26,791 nt of DNA from JBIKLM01 sp044375105 (lineage in GTDB: Bacteria > Planctomycetota > UBA1135 > GCA-002686595): contig JBILNK010000042.1 in the NCBI GenBank assembly GCA_044375105.1, positions 1 to 26,791 of the forward strand, read 5' to 3'. The notes beneath the pieces were generated by a model that saw only the letters and a program-made list of their open reading frames with translations, was not told the origin of the DNA and did no database searches. The number at the start of each line of letters is the position of its first letter. Position 1 is the first letter of the stretch. Below are positions 1 to 9,050 of the stretch, piece after piece. A program made the position numbers and the translations under genes.

Positions 1-22
1 CGCCACCCTGGGGGGGGTGGCG
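1..22. terminator. Inverted repeat at the window edge
   Basis: The arms CGCCACCC and GGGTGGCG (8 bp) enclose a T/G loop, and no T-run follows. It may be the terminator of a gene lying before the window. Bases 23-243 hold nothing I can support as a gene; the open frame across them has arginine/alanine-rich composition typical of non-coding high-GC DNA. Confidence 0.3.
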
Positions 23-243
23 AGCGCGCGGCGTTTCGGGGCTGCTTCGCGCCGCTCCGCCGCCCGGCCGGAGGTCCGGAGGGCCCGCCGGGGCCCGCGC
101 CGATCGGGTCCACAGGCCAGCTCGGGCCAGGGCGCAGAGGTCCACTGGGGCGGGCGTGGGCGTGGTCGGGCGGAGCCTGCGGGTCCCCGGCCTTCGGGCG
201 CCCTTGACGGGGCGCCGATAGACTCCCGCCCCCCGACAGGCCG

Positions 244-367
244 AGAGAAAATCGACGCGGGCGGCGCCGGAGCCCTGGCACCCGCCCGTCGGAGGCCTCT
301 GGGCCGCCATCCGGCGGCCCAGAGGCTGGATCGGCGCTGTGCGCCACCTTTTTTTTCAGAGCCTCTG
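244..367 (-). repeat. Dispersed structured intergenic repeat, copy R1
   Basis: First of five related copies; this one is inverted relative to R2, R3 and R5. Its core is a perfect 13-bp stem, CCTCTGGGCCGCC at 296-308 against GGCGGCCCAGAGG at 313-325, with a four-base ATCC loop. A second inverted repeat pairs CAGAGGCT (320-327) with AGCCTCTG (360-367). Bases 320-325 belong to both structures, so the two folds exclude each other. The copy ends 20 bp before the epimerase start codon. Confidence 0.75.
333..356 (+). terminator. Hairpin plus T8, terminator or attenuator ahead of the epimerase
   Basis: GGCGC-TGT-GCGCC (333-345) is followed after three bases by eight consecutive T (349-356), the layout of an intrinsic terminator on the + strand. 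It lies inside repeat R1 and only 30 bp upstream of the epimerase ATG. It could end a gene lying left of the window or act as a leader attenuator for the epimerase; the sequence alone does not decide. Confidence 0.5.
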
Positions 368-386
368 AGCGACCCCGAGCCGCCCC

Positions 387-1364
387 ATGACCCTGTACCT
401 CGTCACCGGCGGCGCCGGCTTCATCGGATCGCACCTGGTGGAGGCGCTGCTCGGCCGCGGCGATCGCGTGCGCGTGCTCGACGACCTGTCCACGGGCCGG
501 CGGGCCAACCTGGAGCCCTTCGGGATCGGCCGCCCCGGCTCCGGATCGCCCCTGGAGCTGGTGGAAGGCGATCTGTCCGACCGGGCGGCCCTCGAGCGCG
601 CGCTGCAGGGCGTGCAGGGCATCTTCCATGAGGCGGCGCAGGTCTCCGTGCCGCTCTCCGTGGAAGCGCCGGAGCGCTCCCTCGAGGTCAACGCCATGGG
701 CACCTTGCGCCTGCTGGAAGGCGCGCGCCGCGCGGGCGTCCAGGGCCTGGTCTTCGCCGCTTCCTCGGCGGTCTACGGCAACAACCCGACCCTGCCCAAA
801 CACGAAGACCTGCCCCCCGAGCCCCTGTCCCCCTACGCGATCGGCAAGCTGGTCGGCGAGCAGCTGCTGGCGGTCTACGGCCAGCTGCACGGCCTGCGCA
901 CCGTCTCGCTGCGCTACTTCAACATCTTCGGACCGCGCCAGCTCGACGACAGCCCCTACACCGGCGTGATCGCGATCTTCGCGCGCCGGCTGCTCTCGGG
1001 CCAGCCGATCGAAATCCACGGCGACGGCGAGCAGACCCGCGACTTCACCTTCGTCGCCAACGCCGTGCGCGCCAATCTGCTAGCCATGCAAGCGGCCCTG
1101 GACGGGCGGATCCAGAGTGGCCGGGTCTACAACGTGGGCGCCGGCGAGCGCATCAGCGTCAACCAGCTCTATCGCGAGCTGGCGCGCCTGGCGGGCGTCG
1201 AGCGCCAGCCGACCTACGCGCCGAGCCGCGCCGGCGACGTGCGCCACAGTTTTGCGTCCCTGGAGCGCATTCAGCGCGAACTCGGCTATCGCCCGGAGGT
1301 CGGTTTCGCGGACGGCCTGGCGCGCACCTTCGACTGGTACCGCGCCCGCTTCCGATCGACCTGA
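387..1364 (+). CDS. NAD-dependent sugar-nucleotide epimerase/dehydratase (UDP-glucose 4-epimerase-like)
   Basis: A 325-residue extended short-chain dehydrogenase/reductase that should interconvert UDP-sugars in the cytoplasm for envelope polysaccharide synthesis. It has the NAD-binding GGAGFIGS near residues 8-15, the acidic VLDDLSTG after beta-2 (30-37), the catalytic SS at 126-127 in AASSAVYG, and the Y150-x3-K154 pair in SPYAIGK. The block GDGEQTRDFTFV and the preceding GVIAIFARRLLSG resemble the UDP-GlcNAc/UDP-Glc 4-epimerases (GalE, Gne/WbpP type). Length is normal for the family. The ATG at 387 puts the glycine-rich loop at the expected distance from the N terminus; there is no Shine-Dalgarno, and repeat R1 with a terminator-like hairpin lies immediately upstream. 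Substrate (glucose or N-acetylglucosamine form) cannot be set from sequence, so no symbol is given. Confidence 0.88.
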   Translation: MTLYLVTGGAGFIGSHLVEALLGRGDRVRVLDDLSTGRRANLEPFGIGRPGSGSPLELVEGDLSDRAALERALQGVQGIFHEAAQVSVPLSVEAPERSLEVNAMGTLRLLEGARRAGVQGLVFAASSAVYGNNPTLPKHEDLPPEPLSPYAIGKLVGEQLLAVYGQLHGLRTVSLRYFNIFGPRQLDDSPYTGVIAIFARRLLSGQPIEIHGDGEQTRDFTFVANAVRANLLAMQAALDGRIQSGRVYNVGAGERISVNQLYRELARLAGVERQPTYAPSRAGDVRHSFASLERIQRELGYRPEVGFADGLARTFDWYRARFRST

Positions 1365-1386
1365 GGGGCGACTGTCCGCGGGCTAG

Positions 1387-1407
1387 GCCGGCCTCCGCCT
1401 GGCCGGC
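1387..1407. terminator. Candidate terminator hairpin after the epimerase
   Basis: GCCGGCC (1387-1393) pairs with GGCCGGC (1401-1407) across a seven-base loop, 23 bp after the epimerase stop codon. There is no T-run, so any role in termination is inference. Confidence 0.3.
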
Positions 1408-1570
1408 GACCGGGATCGGTCTGGGCGCAGCCGCTGCCAAGCCTGAACCGCGCGCGAGCGCGTATCGCCGAAACGGCCGCCGTCCAGGACCGGGCCTCGG
1501 CCCCCGGCAATCCGAGCGGCCGAGGCCCTGCCGCGCCTTCGCGAGAACGAAGCGGCGCGGTCGATGAGAG

Positions 1571-1650
1571 CGCGCCTCTGCGGCCGCCGGTGGCGGCCCA
1601 AAGGCATGCTGACAGGCTGGTCTGATGGCTCGGGCGCAGCCCGAGCCGAC
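1571..1650 (+). repeat. Dispersed structured intergenic repeat, copy R2
   Basis: The core hairpin spans about 1575-1604 (CCTCTGCGGCCGCC against GGCGGCCCAAAGG, with mismatches in the outer stem). A linker shared with R3 (GCATGCTGACAGGCTGGTCTGA) leads to a perfect 9-bp stem, GGCTCGGGC (1627-1635) and GCCCGAGCC (1639-1647) with a GCA loop. It lies between the convergent epimerase (+) and the small zinc-protein gene (-), ending about 25 bp from the stop of the latter. Confidence 0.75.
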
Positions 1651-1672
1651 CGTTTATCGGGCCGTCAATCGC

Positions 1673-1900
1673 TCACCCGGCGTTGCGAGCGGGCTCCGGC
1701 TGGTTGGGCCGGGGCACCATCAGGAAGTGCTGGCAGTGGGGCTCGGGGCAGGTTTGCCCGATGACCAAGCGCTCGCCTTCGCGGACCTTGTGGATGTTGA
1801 CCAGCGAGTGGCCGTGGATCGGGCACCGGCCCGAGAGGGAAGCGACCCGTTGGGTCGAGGGGCCGCCGCTGCGGGGGCCGGGAATCTTGTCGTGTTGCAT
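1673..1900 (-). CDS. Small putative zinc-binding protein (75 residues)
   Basis: I do not recognise the family. The protein has two cysteine/histidine clusters that could hold one metal ion: C26-P-I-H29-G-H31 and C51-P-E-P-H55-C56-Q-H58, separated by a charged stretch (VREGERLVIGQ) that would form the hairpin of a zinc-ribbon-like fold. The start is decided by a textbook AAGGAGG at 1910-1916, nine bases before the ATG at 1900; the frame stays open further upstream but that part looks non-coding. No signal peptide or membrane segment is seen, so it is probably cytoplasmic. It converges with the epimerase and is transcribed away from PEP carboxykinase. A nucleic-acid or protein partner is possible but unsupported. 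Confidence 0.72.
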   Translation of the reverse strand: MQHDKIPGPRSGGPSTQRVASLSGRCPIHGHSLVNIHKVREGERLVIGQTCPEPHCQHFLMVPRPNQPEPARNAG

Positions 1901-2674
1901 GGCCGTGCGCCTCCTTGCGCACGGTGGGGACCCGCTGGCGCTTCCGCTCGTCCGGGGCGCCAGCCATCGGGCGCGCACCGAGCTCGGCCCTGGTCGGGCC
2001 GGTGGAGCAGGAAGGACCGGGGTCCTGGGGGGCCGCCGTCCTCGGAGGAGGCGCGACCCGTCGGGTTGTGGGCTCCGTCGCCTCTGTCTGGGGCGCCGTA
2101 GGCCTTGGGGATGGCGGCTTCACCGCCTGGTTTCGCGGGTCGGGCCCGCGCTCGGGTTGGATCGGTCGGCCGCCGTTTGGCTGCGGCTCGCCCGTTCCGT
2201 GGGTCGCGGCAGTTCGCTGCTGCGCCCGGAGCAGCCGTGGGCTGCGGGGTGGGGGCATCGGCCCCCGCTACAAAGCTCGGGCGGCACCCTCCGAGGGGGT
2301 GCCGCACCCTGAAGGCGCTCGGGAAGGGACCCGGGCAGCGATCGCAGGTGACTTCGGGATGTTTCGTCCAGCCCTACGTGTAGCGGAAAAGGCCGCTGTG
2401 CACAAGGGGAGCCGGAACGGCCCGCCGGGCGATCGCCTGAGCGAGGTCTCATCGTCCGGTCTCGCCGGGGACTTGAGAGGCCACTCGGCGGCCTCCCGGG
2501 CCTTCCCGGCCGGGGGCCGGCCGCTGCGCTTGCCGGCCTCCGCCCCGGGCAGTACCCTCGCCGCCTCACAAAGCGGCGCCGACCCCCCCCTGGGAGGCCC
2601 CCGCGGTCCCGTCTGCGGGCCTCGAGCAACCAACCCTGCCGCGCCGCGCGACGGCGCCCCCCCGTCCACGTTCC
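1901..2674. other. 774-bp non-coding divergent region upstream of PEPCK
   Basis: I see no convincing gene. Frames run open on both strands but are arginine/glycine/proline-rich, and the long ones are extensions or antisense shadows of PEPCK. The one clear structure is a 9-bp hairpin, GCGGCACCC (2281-2289) with GGGTGCCGC (2297-2305). The promoters of the small zinc gene and of PEPCK must lie here, but no convincing -35/-10 pair stands out. Confidence 0.5.
1910..1916 (-). promoter_or_regulatory. Strong Shine-Dalgarno of the small zinc protein
   Basis: AAGGAGG on the minus strand with a 9-base spacer to the ATG. Most starts in this window lack such a site, so it both supports the small gene and fixes its start. 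Confidence 0.8.
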
Positions 2675-4333
<1,659 letters not shown>

Positions 4334-4386
4334 ATCCCGGCCAGCGCGCCGGGCATTTCGCTCGCGTGCCGGCAGGCAACCAAAGC

Positions 4387-4417
4387 GGGTCGGCGCCGGA
4401 CACCTCCGGCCCGGCCC
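4387..4417. terminator. Hairpin between PEPCK and the TPR gene
   Basis: GGGTCGGCGCCGGA (4387-4400) folds onto TCCGGCCCGGCCC (4405-4417) with one bulge and a four-base loop, about 50 bp after the PEPCK stop. It has no T-run; it may be a terminator or a leader structure for the TPR gene. Confidence 0.35.
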
Positions 4418-4458
4418 GCAACCATTCCAAGACCGTCCCTGAACACCGAGAGGGCCCG

Positions 4459-4839
4459 ATGAGCGACTGGAAATCCGAATGGAAGCGGGGTATGGACCTG
4501 TTTCGCAAGAAACAGCATCAGGACGCGGTCGAGGCCTACCGCTCGGCTCTGGCCCTCGAACCCGATCGCCTCGAGGTGCTGCATTCCCTGTCGGTGGCCT
4601 TGATGCACGCCGGGGAACTCGATCGCGCCATCGAAATCGGCAATCGCATCGTCGAGCTCGACAAGAACGACCCCTTCGCGCATACCAGCCTGTCGATCTT
4701 CTACCAGCGCAAGGGCATGATCCCCGAAGCCGAGGCCGAAGCCGCCAAGGCGCGCGTGAAGGCTTGGCGACAAGAGCTCAAGACCAACCCCAAGGCCCCG
4801 CCGCCCAAGGACGTGACCGACCTGGACGTGATCCAGTGA
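4459..4839 (+). CDS. Small tetratricopeptide-repeat protein
   Basis: A 126-residue soluble protein made of about three TPR units. The first is around residues 6-34 (GMDLFRKKQHQDAVEAYRSALALEP), the second around 39-67 (LHSLSVALMHAGELDRAIE) and the third around 73-100 (AHTSLSIFYQRKGMIPEAEAE). Each shows the alternating large/small residue pattern of the helix-turn-helix repeat. The C-terminal tail is lysine/proline-rich. TPR arrays mediate protein-protein contact; no partner can be named. The ATG at 4459 follows a purine-rich GAGAGGG and begins the repeat unit directly; the frame is open back to 4330 but that extension lies over intergenic DNA. No signal peptide. Its place after PEPCK may mean read-through transcription, though a hairpin lies between them. 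Confidence 0.82.
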   Translation: MSDWKSEWKRGMDLFRKKQHQDAVEAYRSALALEPDRLEVLHSLSVALMHAGELDRAIEIGNRIVELDKNDPFAHTSLSIFYQRKGMIPEAEAEAAKARVKAWRQELKTNPKAPPPKDVTDLDVIQ

Positions 4840-5130
4840 TCGGCGCCAGCGGCGCCGCGAGCGTCCAGAGGCGCGGGGATCGCTTCGGACGGCGCGCTGT
4901 CCCGCAGGAAACCGCCTCTGGCGCGGGCCGCGGGAACCGCTGGTTCGGCGCGGCGTGAGGCTCGGCGTGAGGCTCGGCGCGCCGGGGGCTCAGCCGGCGG
5001 GGAGCTCAGCGCGGCGTCATTTCGGGCCCTGTCCATCGGGTGCCGAGGCAGCCCCCGCTGCGACCGAGCCGCTGAACCGCTCGACCGCCCGCTTCGGGCC
5101 TGACATCGGGACCGCCGGTCGTGGAGCCGC

Positions 5131-5256
5131 TGCTCAGAGGCTGGGAAACAACCGGCGTGCAGCGACGATCCCAGCCTCTGGGGCCGCAGGATGGCGGCCC
5201 AGAGGCGTGCTGACTGGCTGGCCTGACTGCTCGGGCGCAGCCCGAGACCATTTTTT
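5131..5256 (+). repeat. Dispersed structured intergenic repeat, copy R3 (most complete)
   Basis: It contains three structured parts in order. Stem 1 is AGAGGCTGGGA (5136-5146) with TCCCAGCCTCT (5169-5179), 11 bp. Stem 2 is CCTCTGGGGCCGC (5175-5187) with GGCGGCCCAGAGG (5193-5205), with one extra G. Stem 3 is CTCGGGC-GCA-GCCCGAG (5230-5246), followed by T6. Stems 1 and 2 both use 5175-5179, so they compete. The copy lies between the convergent TPR (+) and DUF59 (-) genes. The rest of the gap (4840-5130) holds only a tandem 12-bp duplication, GGCGTGAGGCTC at 4952-4975. Confidence 0.8.
5230..5256 (+). terminator. Intrinsic terminator formed by stem 3 of R3
   Basis: A perfect 7-bp GC stem (5230-5236 with 5240-5246, loop GCA) is followed after four bases by TTTTTT (5251-5256). 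On the + strand this has terminator form, but the nearest upstream + gene ends about 390 bp earlier. Confidence 0.55.
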
Positions 5257-5265
5257 CTCAGCCTG

Positions 5266-5586
5266 TCAGCCTTCTTCTTCCTGGCCGTCGATGCCGAGGG
5301 CCTTGCGGCCTTCCGGGCTGATCATCTGGGGGCCCCAGGCGGGGGTCCAGACGACCTCGACGTCGGTGCTGTCGATGCCCTTCACCGAGTTGGCGCGGCG
5401 CTTGACCATGTCCGGCAGGGTCTTGGCCTCCGGGCAGGACTGGGAGGTCAGGGTCATCGTGACCTTGCAGGTGCTGCCGTCGACGGCGACGTCGTAGATC
5501 AGGCCCAGGTCGACGATGTTGACGGGGATCTCCGGGTCGAAGACCTGGCGGAGCTGGTCGTAGACGCTGTCGGTCAGGGTGCTCAT
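5266..5586 (-). CDS. MIP18/SufT-like DUF59 protein (iron-sulfur cluster assembly family)
   Basis: A 106-residue single-domain protein of the DUF59/MIP18 family (SufT, PaaD and the bacterial relatives of eukaryotic MIP18), linked to maturation of Fe-S proteins. Visible features are the N-terminal DPEIPVNIVDLGLIY (17-31), which is the family signature, the conserved C51 in LTSQSCPEAKTLP, and the C-terminal VVWTPAWGPQMISPEGR. The size is that of a free-standing family member. The ATG at 5586 places the signature normally; the frame continues upstream into DNA lying antisense to nothing recognisable, so I do not accept a fusion. The hydrolase gene lies 104 bp upstream on the same strand. No Fe-S apparatus genes are adjacent, so its client proteins are unknown; the radical SAM protein at 7118 is a possible one, by inference only. 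Confidence 0.87.
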   Translation of the reverse strand: MSTLTDSVYDQLRQVFDPEIPVNIVDLGLIYDVAVDGSTCKVTMTLTSQSCPEAKTLPDMVKRRANSVKGIDSTDVEVVWTPAWGPQMISPEGRKALGIDGQEEEG

Positions 5587-5690
5587 GGCGCGGGGGGCGG
5601 GAACGATCGGGGGAGGCGGCCGGAAAGGTCCCGGGCCATGATCCGTTCTAGATCCGGGCGGGGGTGCTCGCCAGGGGGCCAAGGCCCAAT

Positions 5691-6683
5691 TCACCCGGGG
5701 CGCCGGGCTTCCAGGGCGGTGAACCAGGCCAGGGCCCGGCTTTCGGCGTAGCGCCGGCGGGCGCGGTCCCGGCCGGCGGCCACGAAACCCACGTGGCCCC
5801 CCCGCGGCAGGGCTTCCACGACCAGGTTGGGCCTGGCGAGCAGGCGCGGGTCCTCGAGGCCCGCGGGGTCGACCAAGGGGTCGTCCAGGGCGTGCAGGAT
5901 CAGGCCGGGCAGGCGCGCCCCGGCGATGTGGGTCAGGGGCGAGGCGTCGCGGTAATAGGCCTCGACCGAGGGGTAGCCGTTGGCCGGCGCGGTCACCCGG
6001 CGGTCGAACTCGAGCACGCTGCCGAGGCCTGCGACCTCCGCCGGCCGGATGTCCAGGGCTGGCAGGTTGGGCTGGCGCCCGAGGCTCCGCGCGAAGGCCC
6101 GCAGGAAACGGCCCGTCAGGATCCGGTTGAAACCGCCGTGCCGCAGGCGCTCGGCGCAGGCGGCCAGATCGAGCGGCGGGGAGACGGCGAGCAGGCCCCC
6201 CAGGCGGCCGGGCAGGCGCTCCGCGGCCTCGGAGATCATCCGTAGGGCGATCGAGCCCCCCAGGGAGAAGCCGGCGACGTAGAGCGCCGGGGCTTCGCCC
6301 TCGAGCTGGCGTAGGACCTCGAGGACGTCGTCGCTGCGGGCCGCGTGGTGCAGTCCGCCGCTCTCCGCTTCGCTGCCGAGGGCCCCGCGGGCGTTGAGGC
6401 GCAGGGCGTCGAAGCCGGCCTCGAGCAGGGCCCGGGCCAGCCCCAGGCAGTAGCCCGCCTCCGAGTCGCCGGTCAGGCCGTGCAGGATCACCACCAGGGG
6501 GCGTCCACCCCGGCGGTGTTCGCGGGCGATCAGGCGCCCGCCGTCGGGCAGTCGGAAGCGCCGCTCGGCGGCCTGACGCGCAAAGCCGATCAGACCCGGC
6601 CGCGGCAGGGCCCCCAGCAGGGTCTGGGCCCGGGGCCCGCCCAGCAGGGGCAGGGGCCGAAACGGCGGGGGCGGCGGCAGCAT
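5691..6683 (-). CDS. YheT-like alpha/beta hydrolase
   Basis: A 330-residue alpha/beta-fold hydrolase resembling the YheT/ABHD1-3 group of serine esterases. The oxyanion region HGLTGDSE begins at residue 68; the nucleophile is S140 in the elbow GFSLGGS. The acid is D267 or D268 in HALDDPLVD and the histidine is H297 in GGHVGF, so the triad is complete. The N-terminal proline-rich stretch followed by RAQTLLGAL matches the family's usual opening (a 'hlqT' motif before the sheet). I chose the ATG at 6683; a longer in-frame start at 6950 would add an arginine/proline-rich, non-coding-looking segment. No signal peptide. The substrate is unknown; short-chain esters or lipids are likely for the group. 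The DUF59 gene lies downstream and may share its transcript. Confidence 0.87.
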   Translation of the reverse strand: MLPPPPPFRPLPLLGGPRAQTLLGALPRPGLIGFARQAAERRFRLPDGGRLIAREHRRGGRPLVVILHGLTGDSEAGYCLGLARALLEAGFDALRLNARGALGSEAESGGLHHAARSDDVLEVLRQLEGEAPALYVAGFSLGGSIALRMISEAAERLPGRLGGLLAVSPPLDLAACAERLRHGGFNRILTGRFLRAFARSLGRQPNLPALDIRPAEVAGLGSVLEFDRRVTAPANGYPSVEAYYRDASPLTHIAGARLPGLILHALDDPLVDPAGLEDPRLLARPNLVVEALPRGGHVGFVAAGRDRARRRYAESRALAWFTALEARRPG

Positions 6684-7117
6684 GGAGGCATCTTCGGCCC
6701 TGGCAGGGCGCGGCACCAACGGGCCCCAGGAACTGGGCCCGGGCTTCGGCGCCCAAGCCGCAAGGTGGGACCAGGGCACTGGCTGGGAGCCGGGCGGGCG
6801 AAGGCACCTGGGCGTGCGCTGGCCGCATGGGTAGAGCGGCCTCTGCGACCGGCTGCGAAGTCTGGCGGCCCTGGCCCTGGCCCGGGCTCTTGGCGCCTGA
6901 CCGCCGAGCGCCCCTCGCACCCTTCCGGGCCCTCGGCGCCCTGGCAGCACGCCAAGCCCCGGCCGCGCGCGCCGATCGCGGTCGCGGGCGCCGCCGCGAC
7001 TTGGCCTTCGTCCGGCGGTCTGACCCTCGGCCGTCGCCCTGCCCCACGGTTGAACACGGCCAGGGGCTCGCCAGGGCCGGCTGGAACCGCGATCCTGTAC
7101 CGCACGACACCCGCCCG
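6684..7117. other. 434-bp divergent non-coding region
   Basis: Lies between the hydrolase (-) and the radical SAM gene (+). Overlapping open frames cross it on both strands, but all are Arg/Pro/Gly-rich and carry no recognisable domain. Promoters for both directions should be here; I could not identify them in this GC-rich DNA. Confidence 0.5.
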
Positions 7118-7999
7118 ATGCTGCGCTACGCCGAACCGCTCTATCGACCGCCCTCCGAGGCCGACAGCCTGATCCTGCAGGTCACGCTCGGTTGCAGCTA
7201 CAACCGCTGCACCTTCTGCGGCATGTACCGGCACAAGCGTTTCCGGGTGCGGCCCTTGGAGGAGCTCGTGGCCGAGATGGACGGGGTGCGCGCCCAGCTC
7301 GGCGGCGCGGTCTCCAAGGTCTTCCTGGCGGACGGCGATGCGCTGGTGGCCAAACCGGCGCTGCTCTCAGGGGTCTTGGCGGCCCTGCGCGAGCGCTTCC
7401 CGGCCCTGCGGCGGGTGTCCTGCTACGCCAGCCCCCAGGCGCTCGAGCTGCGCACCCCGGAGGAGATGGCGCGGCTATGCACCGAGGGCCTCACGCAGTA
7501 CTACCTGGGCCTCGAGTCGGGCCACGACGCCGTGCTGGAGCGCCTCGAGAAGGGCGTCGATTCCGAGCGCCTGGCGGCCTGCGCGGCCAAGGCCAGCGCG
7601 GCCGGCGTCAAGCTCTCCACCATGATCCTGCTGGGCGCTGGAGGCCGCGCGCTCTCGCGCGAGCACGCGCGCGCCTCGGCCGCCCTGGTGAACCGCATCC
7701 AGCCGCGTTTCGTCTCGACCCTGGTGATGACCCCGGTCGAGGGCACGCCGCTCTGGGAGCAGGACCAAGCCGGTCAGGTGGACCATCTGGATCCGCTCGA
7801 GCTGGCCGCGGAACTGCTCGAGTTCCTCGAACACCTGCGGCTCGAAGGCTCGATCTTCCGCTCGAACCATGCCTCCAATTACCTGGCCCTGGGCGGCACC
7901 CTGCCCAAGGACCAGCCCGCCCTGATCGCCGGCCTGCGCGCGGTCCTGGCGCGCCCCTCCGCGGCCCCCTTCCGTCCGCCCTGGCGCCGCGGCCTGTGA
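7118..7999 (+). CDS. Radical SAM protein
   Basis: A 293-residue radical S-adenosylmethionine enzyme without an obvious accessory domain. The cluster-binding motif is C26-SYNR-C31-TF-C34, a CX4CX2C spacing instead of the commonest CX3CX2C; the following GMYRHKRFRVRP is typical of a group of uncharacterised bacterial radical SAM proteins sharing this opening. The barrel continues with VFLADGDAL, SCYASPQAL, YYLGLESGHDAVL and TMILLGAGG, and the end has NHASNYLALGGTLPKD. These match the Elp3/MiaB-type TIM-barrel order, with the SAM 'GxE'-like LESG near residue 130. Its reaction is unknown. The ATG at 7118 starts right before the domain; the long upstream extension is non-coding. The PPK2 gene follows after 44 bp and probably shares the transcript. 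Confidence 0.88.
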   Translation: MLRYAEPLYRPPSEADSLILQVTLGCSYNRCTFCGMYRHKRFRVRPLEELVAEMDGVRAQLGGAVSKVFLADGDALVAKPALLSGVLAALRERFPALRRVSCYASPQALELRTPEEMARLCTEGLTQYYLGLESGHDAVLERLEKGVDSERLAACAAKASAAGVKLSTMILLGAGGRALSREHARASAALVNRIQPRFVSTLVMTPVEGTPLWEQDQAGQVDHLDPLELAAELLEFLEHLRLEGSIFRSNHASNYLALGGTLPKDQPALIAGLRAVLARPSAAPFRPPWRRGL

Positions 8000-8043
8000 A
8001 GCCCCGTTCGGCGCGCACGCGCCGCGCCCCCACGCCCCCGCCC

Positions 8044-8928
8044 ATGCCCGAAACCCGGCCCCATTTCGTCGATTCCCCCTATCTCGTGCCCTTCGATGGC
8101 AGCTTCCGCATCGCCGACGCGCCCACCTGCCGCGGCGAGGACGCGCCCAAGAAGCCCGAGCGCGAAGCGCGCTTGGCCACCGACGTGGCCGCCATCGCTG
8201 CCCAGCAGGAGGCGCTCTACGCCGAGGACAAACACGCCGTGCTGCTGGTGTTCCAGGCCATGGACGCCGCCGGCAAGGACGGCACGATCCGGGCCGTGAC
8301 CGCGGGCCTCAACCCCGCCGGCTGCATGGTGCAGTCCTTCAAGCAGCCCAGCCAGGAAGCCCTCGACCACGACTTTCTGTGGCGCATCTCGATGCGCCTG
8401 CCCGAGCGCGGCCGCATCGGCATCTTCAACCGCAGCCACTACGAGGAGGTCTTGGTGGTGCGGGTCCATCCCGAGCTGCTGGCCAGCCAGCGCCTGCCCC
8501 ACGCCCAGCCCACGGCGGGCCTATGGGAGCGGCGCTACGAATCGATCCGCGATTTCGAGCACCATCTGGCCCGCAACGGCACGGTGATCCTCAAGTTCTT
8601 CCTGCACGTCTCCAAAGAGGAGCAGCGCCAACGCTTCCTGGAGCGCATCCGCGATCCGGAGAAGAACTGGAAGTTCAGCGCCCACGACGTCAAGCAGCGC
8701 GCGCGCTGGGACGACTACATGGCCGCCTACCAGGACGCGCTGCGCGCCACCTCGCGGCCCTGGGCGCCCTGGTACGCGGTCCCGGCCGACTCCAAGTCCT
8801 ACATGCGCATGACCGTGGCCTCGATCGTGCGCCAAACGATCGAGTCCCTCGAGCTCGAGTTTCCCCGTCTGTCGGCCGAGGAACAGGCCGAGATGCTGGA
8901 ATTGCGCCAGGAGCTGGAGCGCAGCTGA
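8044..8928 (+). CDS. ppk2: Polyphosphate kinase 2 family (polyphosphate:nucleotide phosphotransferase)
   Basis: Transfers phosphate between inorganic polyphosphate and nucleoside mono- or diphosphates. The 294 residues match single-domain PPK2 proteins. The Walker A is AMDAAGKDG (72-80), in the family's FQAMDAAGKDGTI setting. The lid and Walker B region follow with LDHDFLWR, RIGIFNRSHYEEVLVVRVHPE (about 124-144), then KFFLHVSKEEQ and the NWKFSAHDVKQRARWDDY block, all diagnostic of PPK2. Whether it prefers AMP, ADP or GDP cannot be read safely, though the short length and sequence look closest to the single-domain class III or class I forms. The start at 8044 has no Shine-Dalgarno; it lies 44 bp after the radical SAM stop, so the two are probably co-transcribed. 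The apparent fusion to an upstream frame is a shadow. Confidence 0.92.
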   Translation: MPETRPHFVDSPYLVPFDGSFRIADAPTCRGEDAPKKPEREARLATDVAAIAAQQEALYAEDKHAVLLVFQAMDAAGKDGTIRAVTAGLNPAGCMVQSFKQPSQEALDHDFLWRISMRLPERGRIGIFNRSHYEEVLVVRVHPELLASQRLPHAQPTAGLWERRYESIRDFEHHLARNGTVILKFFLHVSKEEQRQRFLERIRDPEKNWKFSAHDVKQRARWDDYMAAYQDALRATSRPWAPWYAVPADSKSYMRMTVASIVRQTIESLELEFPRLSAEEQAEMLELRQELERS

Positions 8929-9007
8929 CCTGCAGCGCGACGGGACCCGCCTGGGACAGTCCTGGCTGCCTGGCGCTCCCCTTGGCCCTACGCCTTTGGG
9001 CGCTCCG

Positions 9008-9038
9008 GCGCCGGCTCGAACTCCGCTCGAGCCGGCGC
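9008..9038. terminator. Bidirectional terminator hairpin between convergent genes
   Basis: A perfect 12-bp stem, GCGCCGGCTCGA (9008-9019) with TCGAGCCGGCGC (9027-9038), closes a 7-base loop. It sits in the 122-bp gap between ppk2 (+) and the secreted-protein gene (-). There is no T-run on either strand, so factor-assisted termination is possible. Confidence 0.6.
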
Positions 9039-9050
9039 GCGGGCCAGGCC

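Noticed and set aside
5266..7110. A 614-residue frame that looks like a long protein fused to DUF59
   Set aside because: The part upstream of 5586 is an alternative frame of the hydrolase, whose own frame has a full catalytic triad. DUF59 proteins are normally free-standing at this length.
7192..8928. Apparent radical SAM-PPK2 fusion frame
   Set aside because: The first 284 codons are a shifted reading of the radical SAM gene; PPK2 has its own ATG at 8044.
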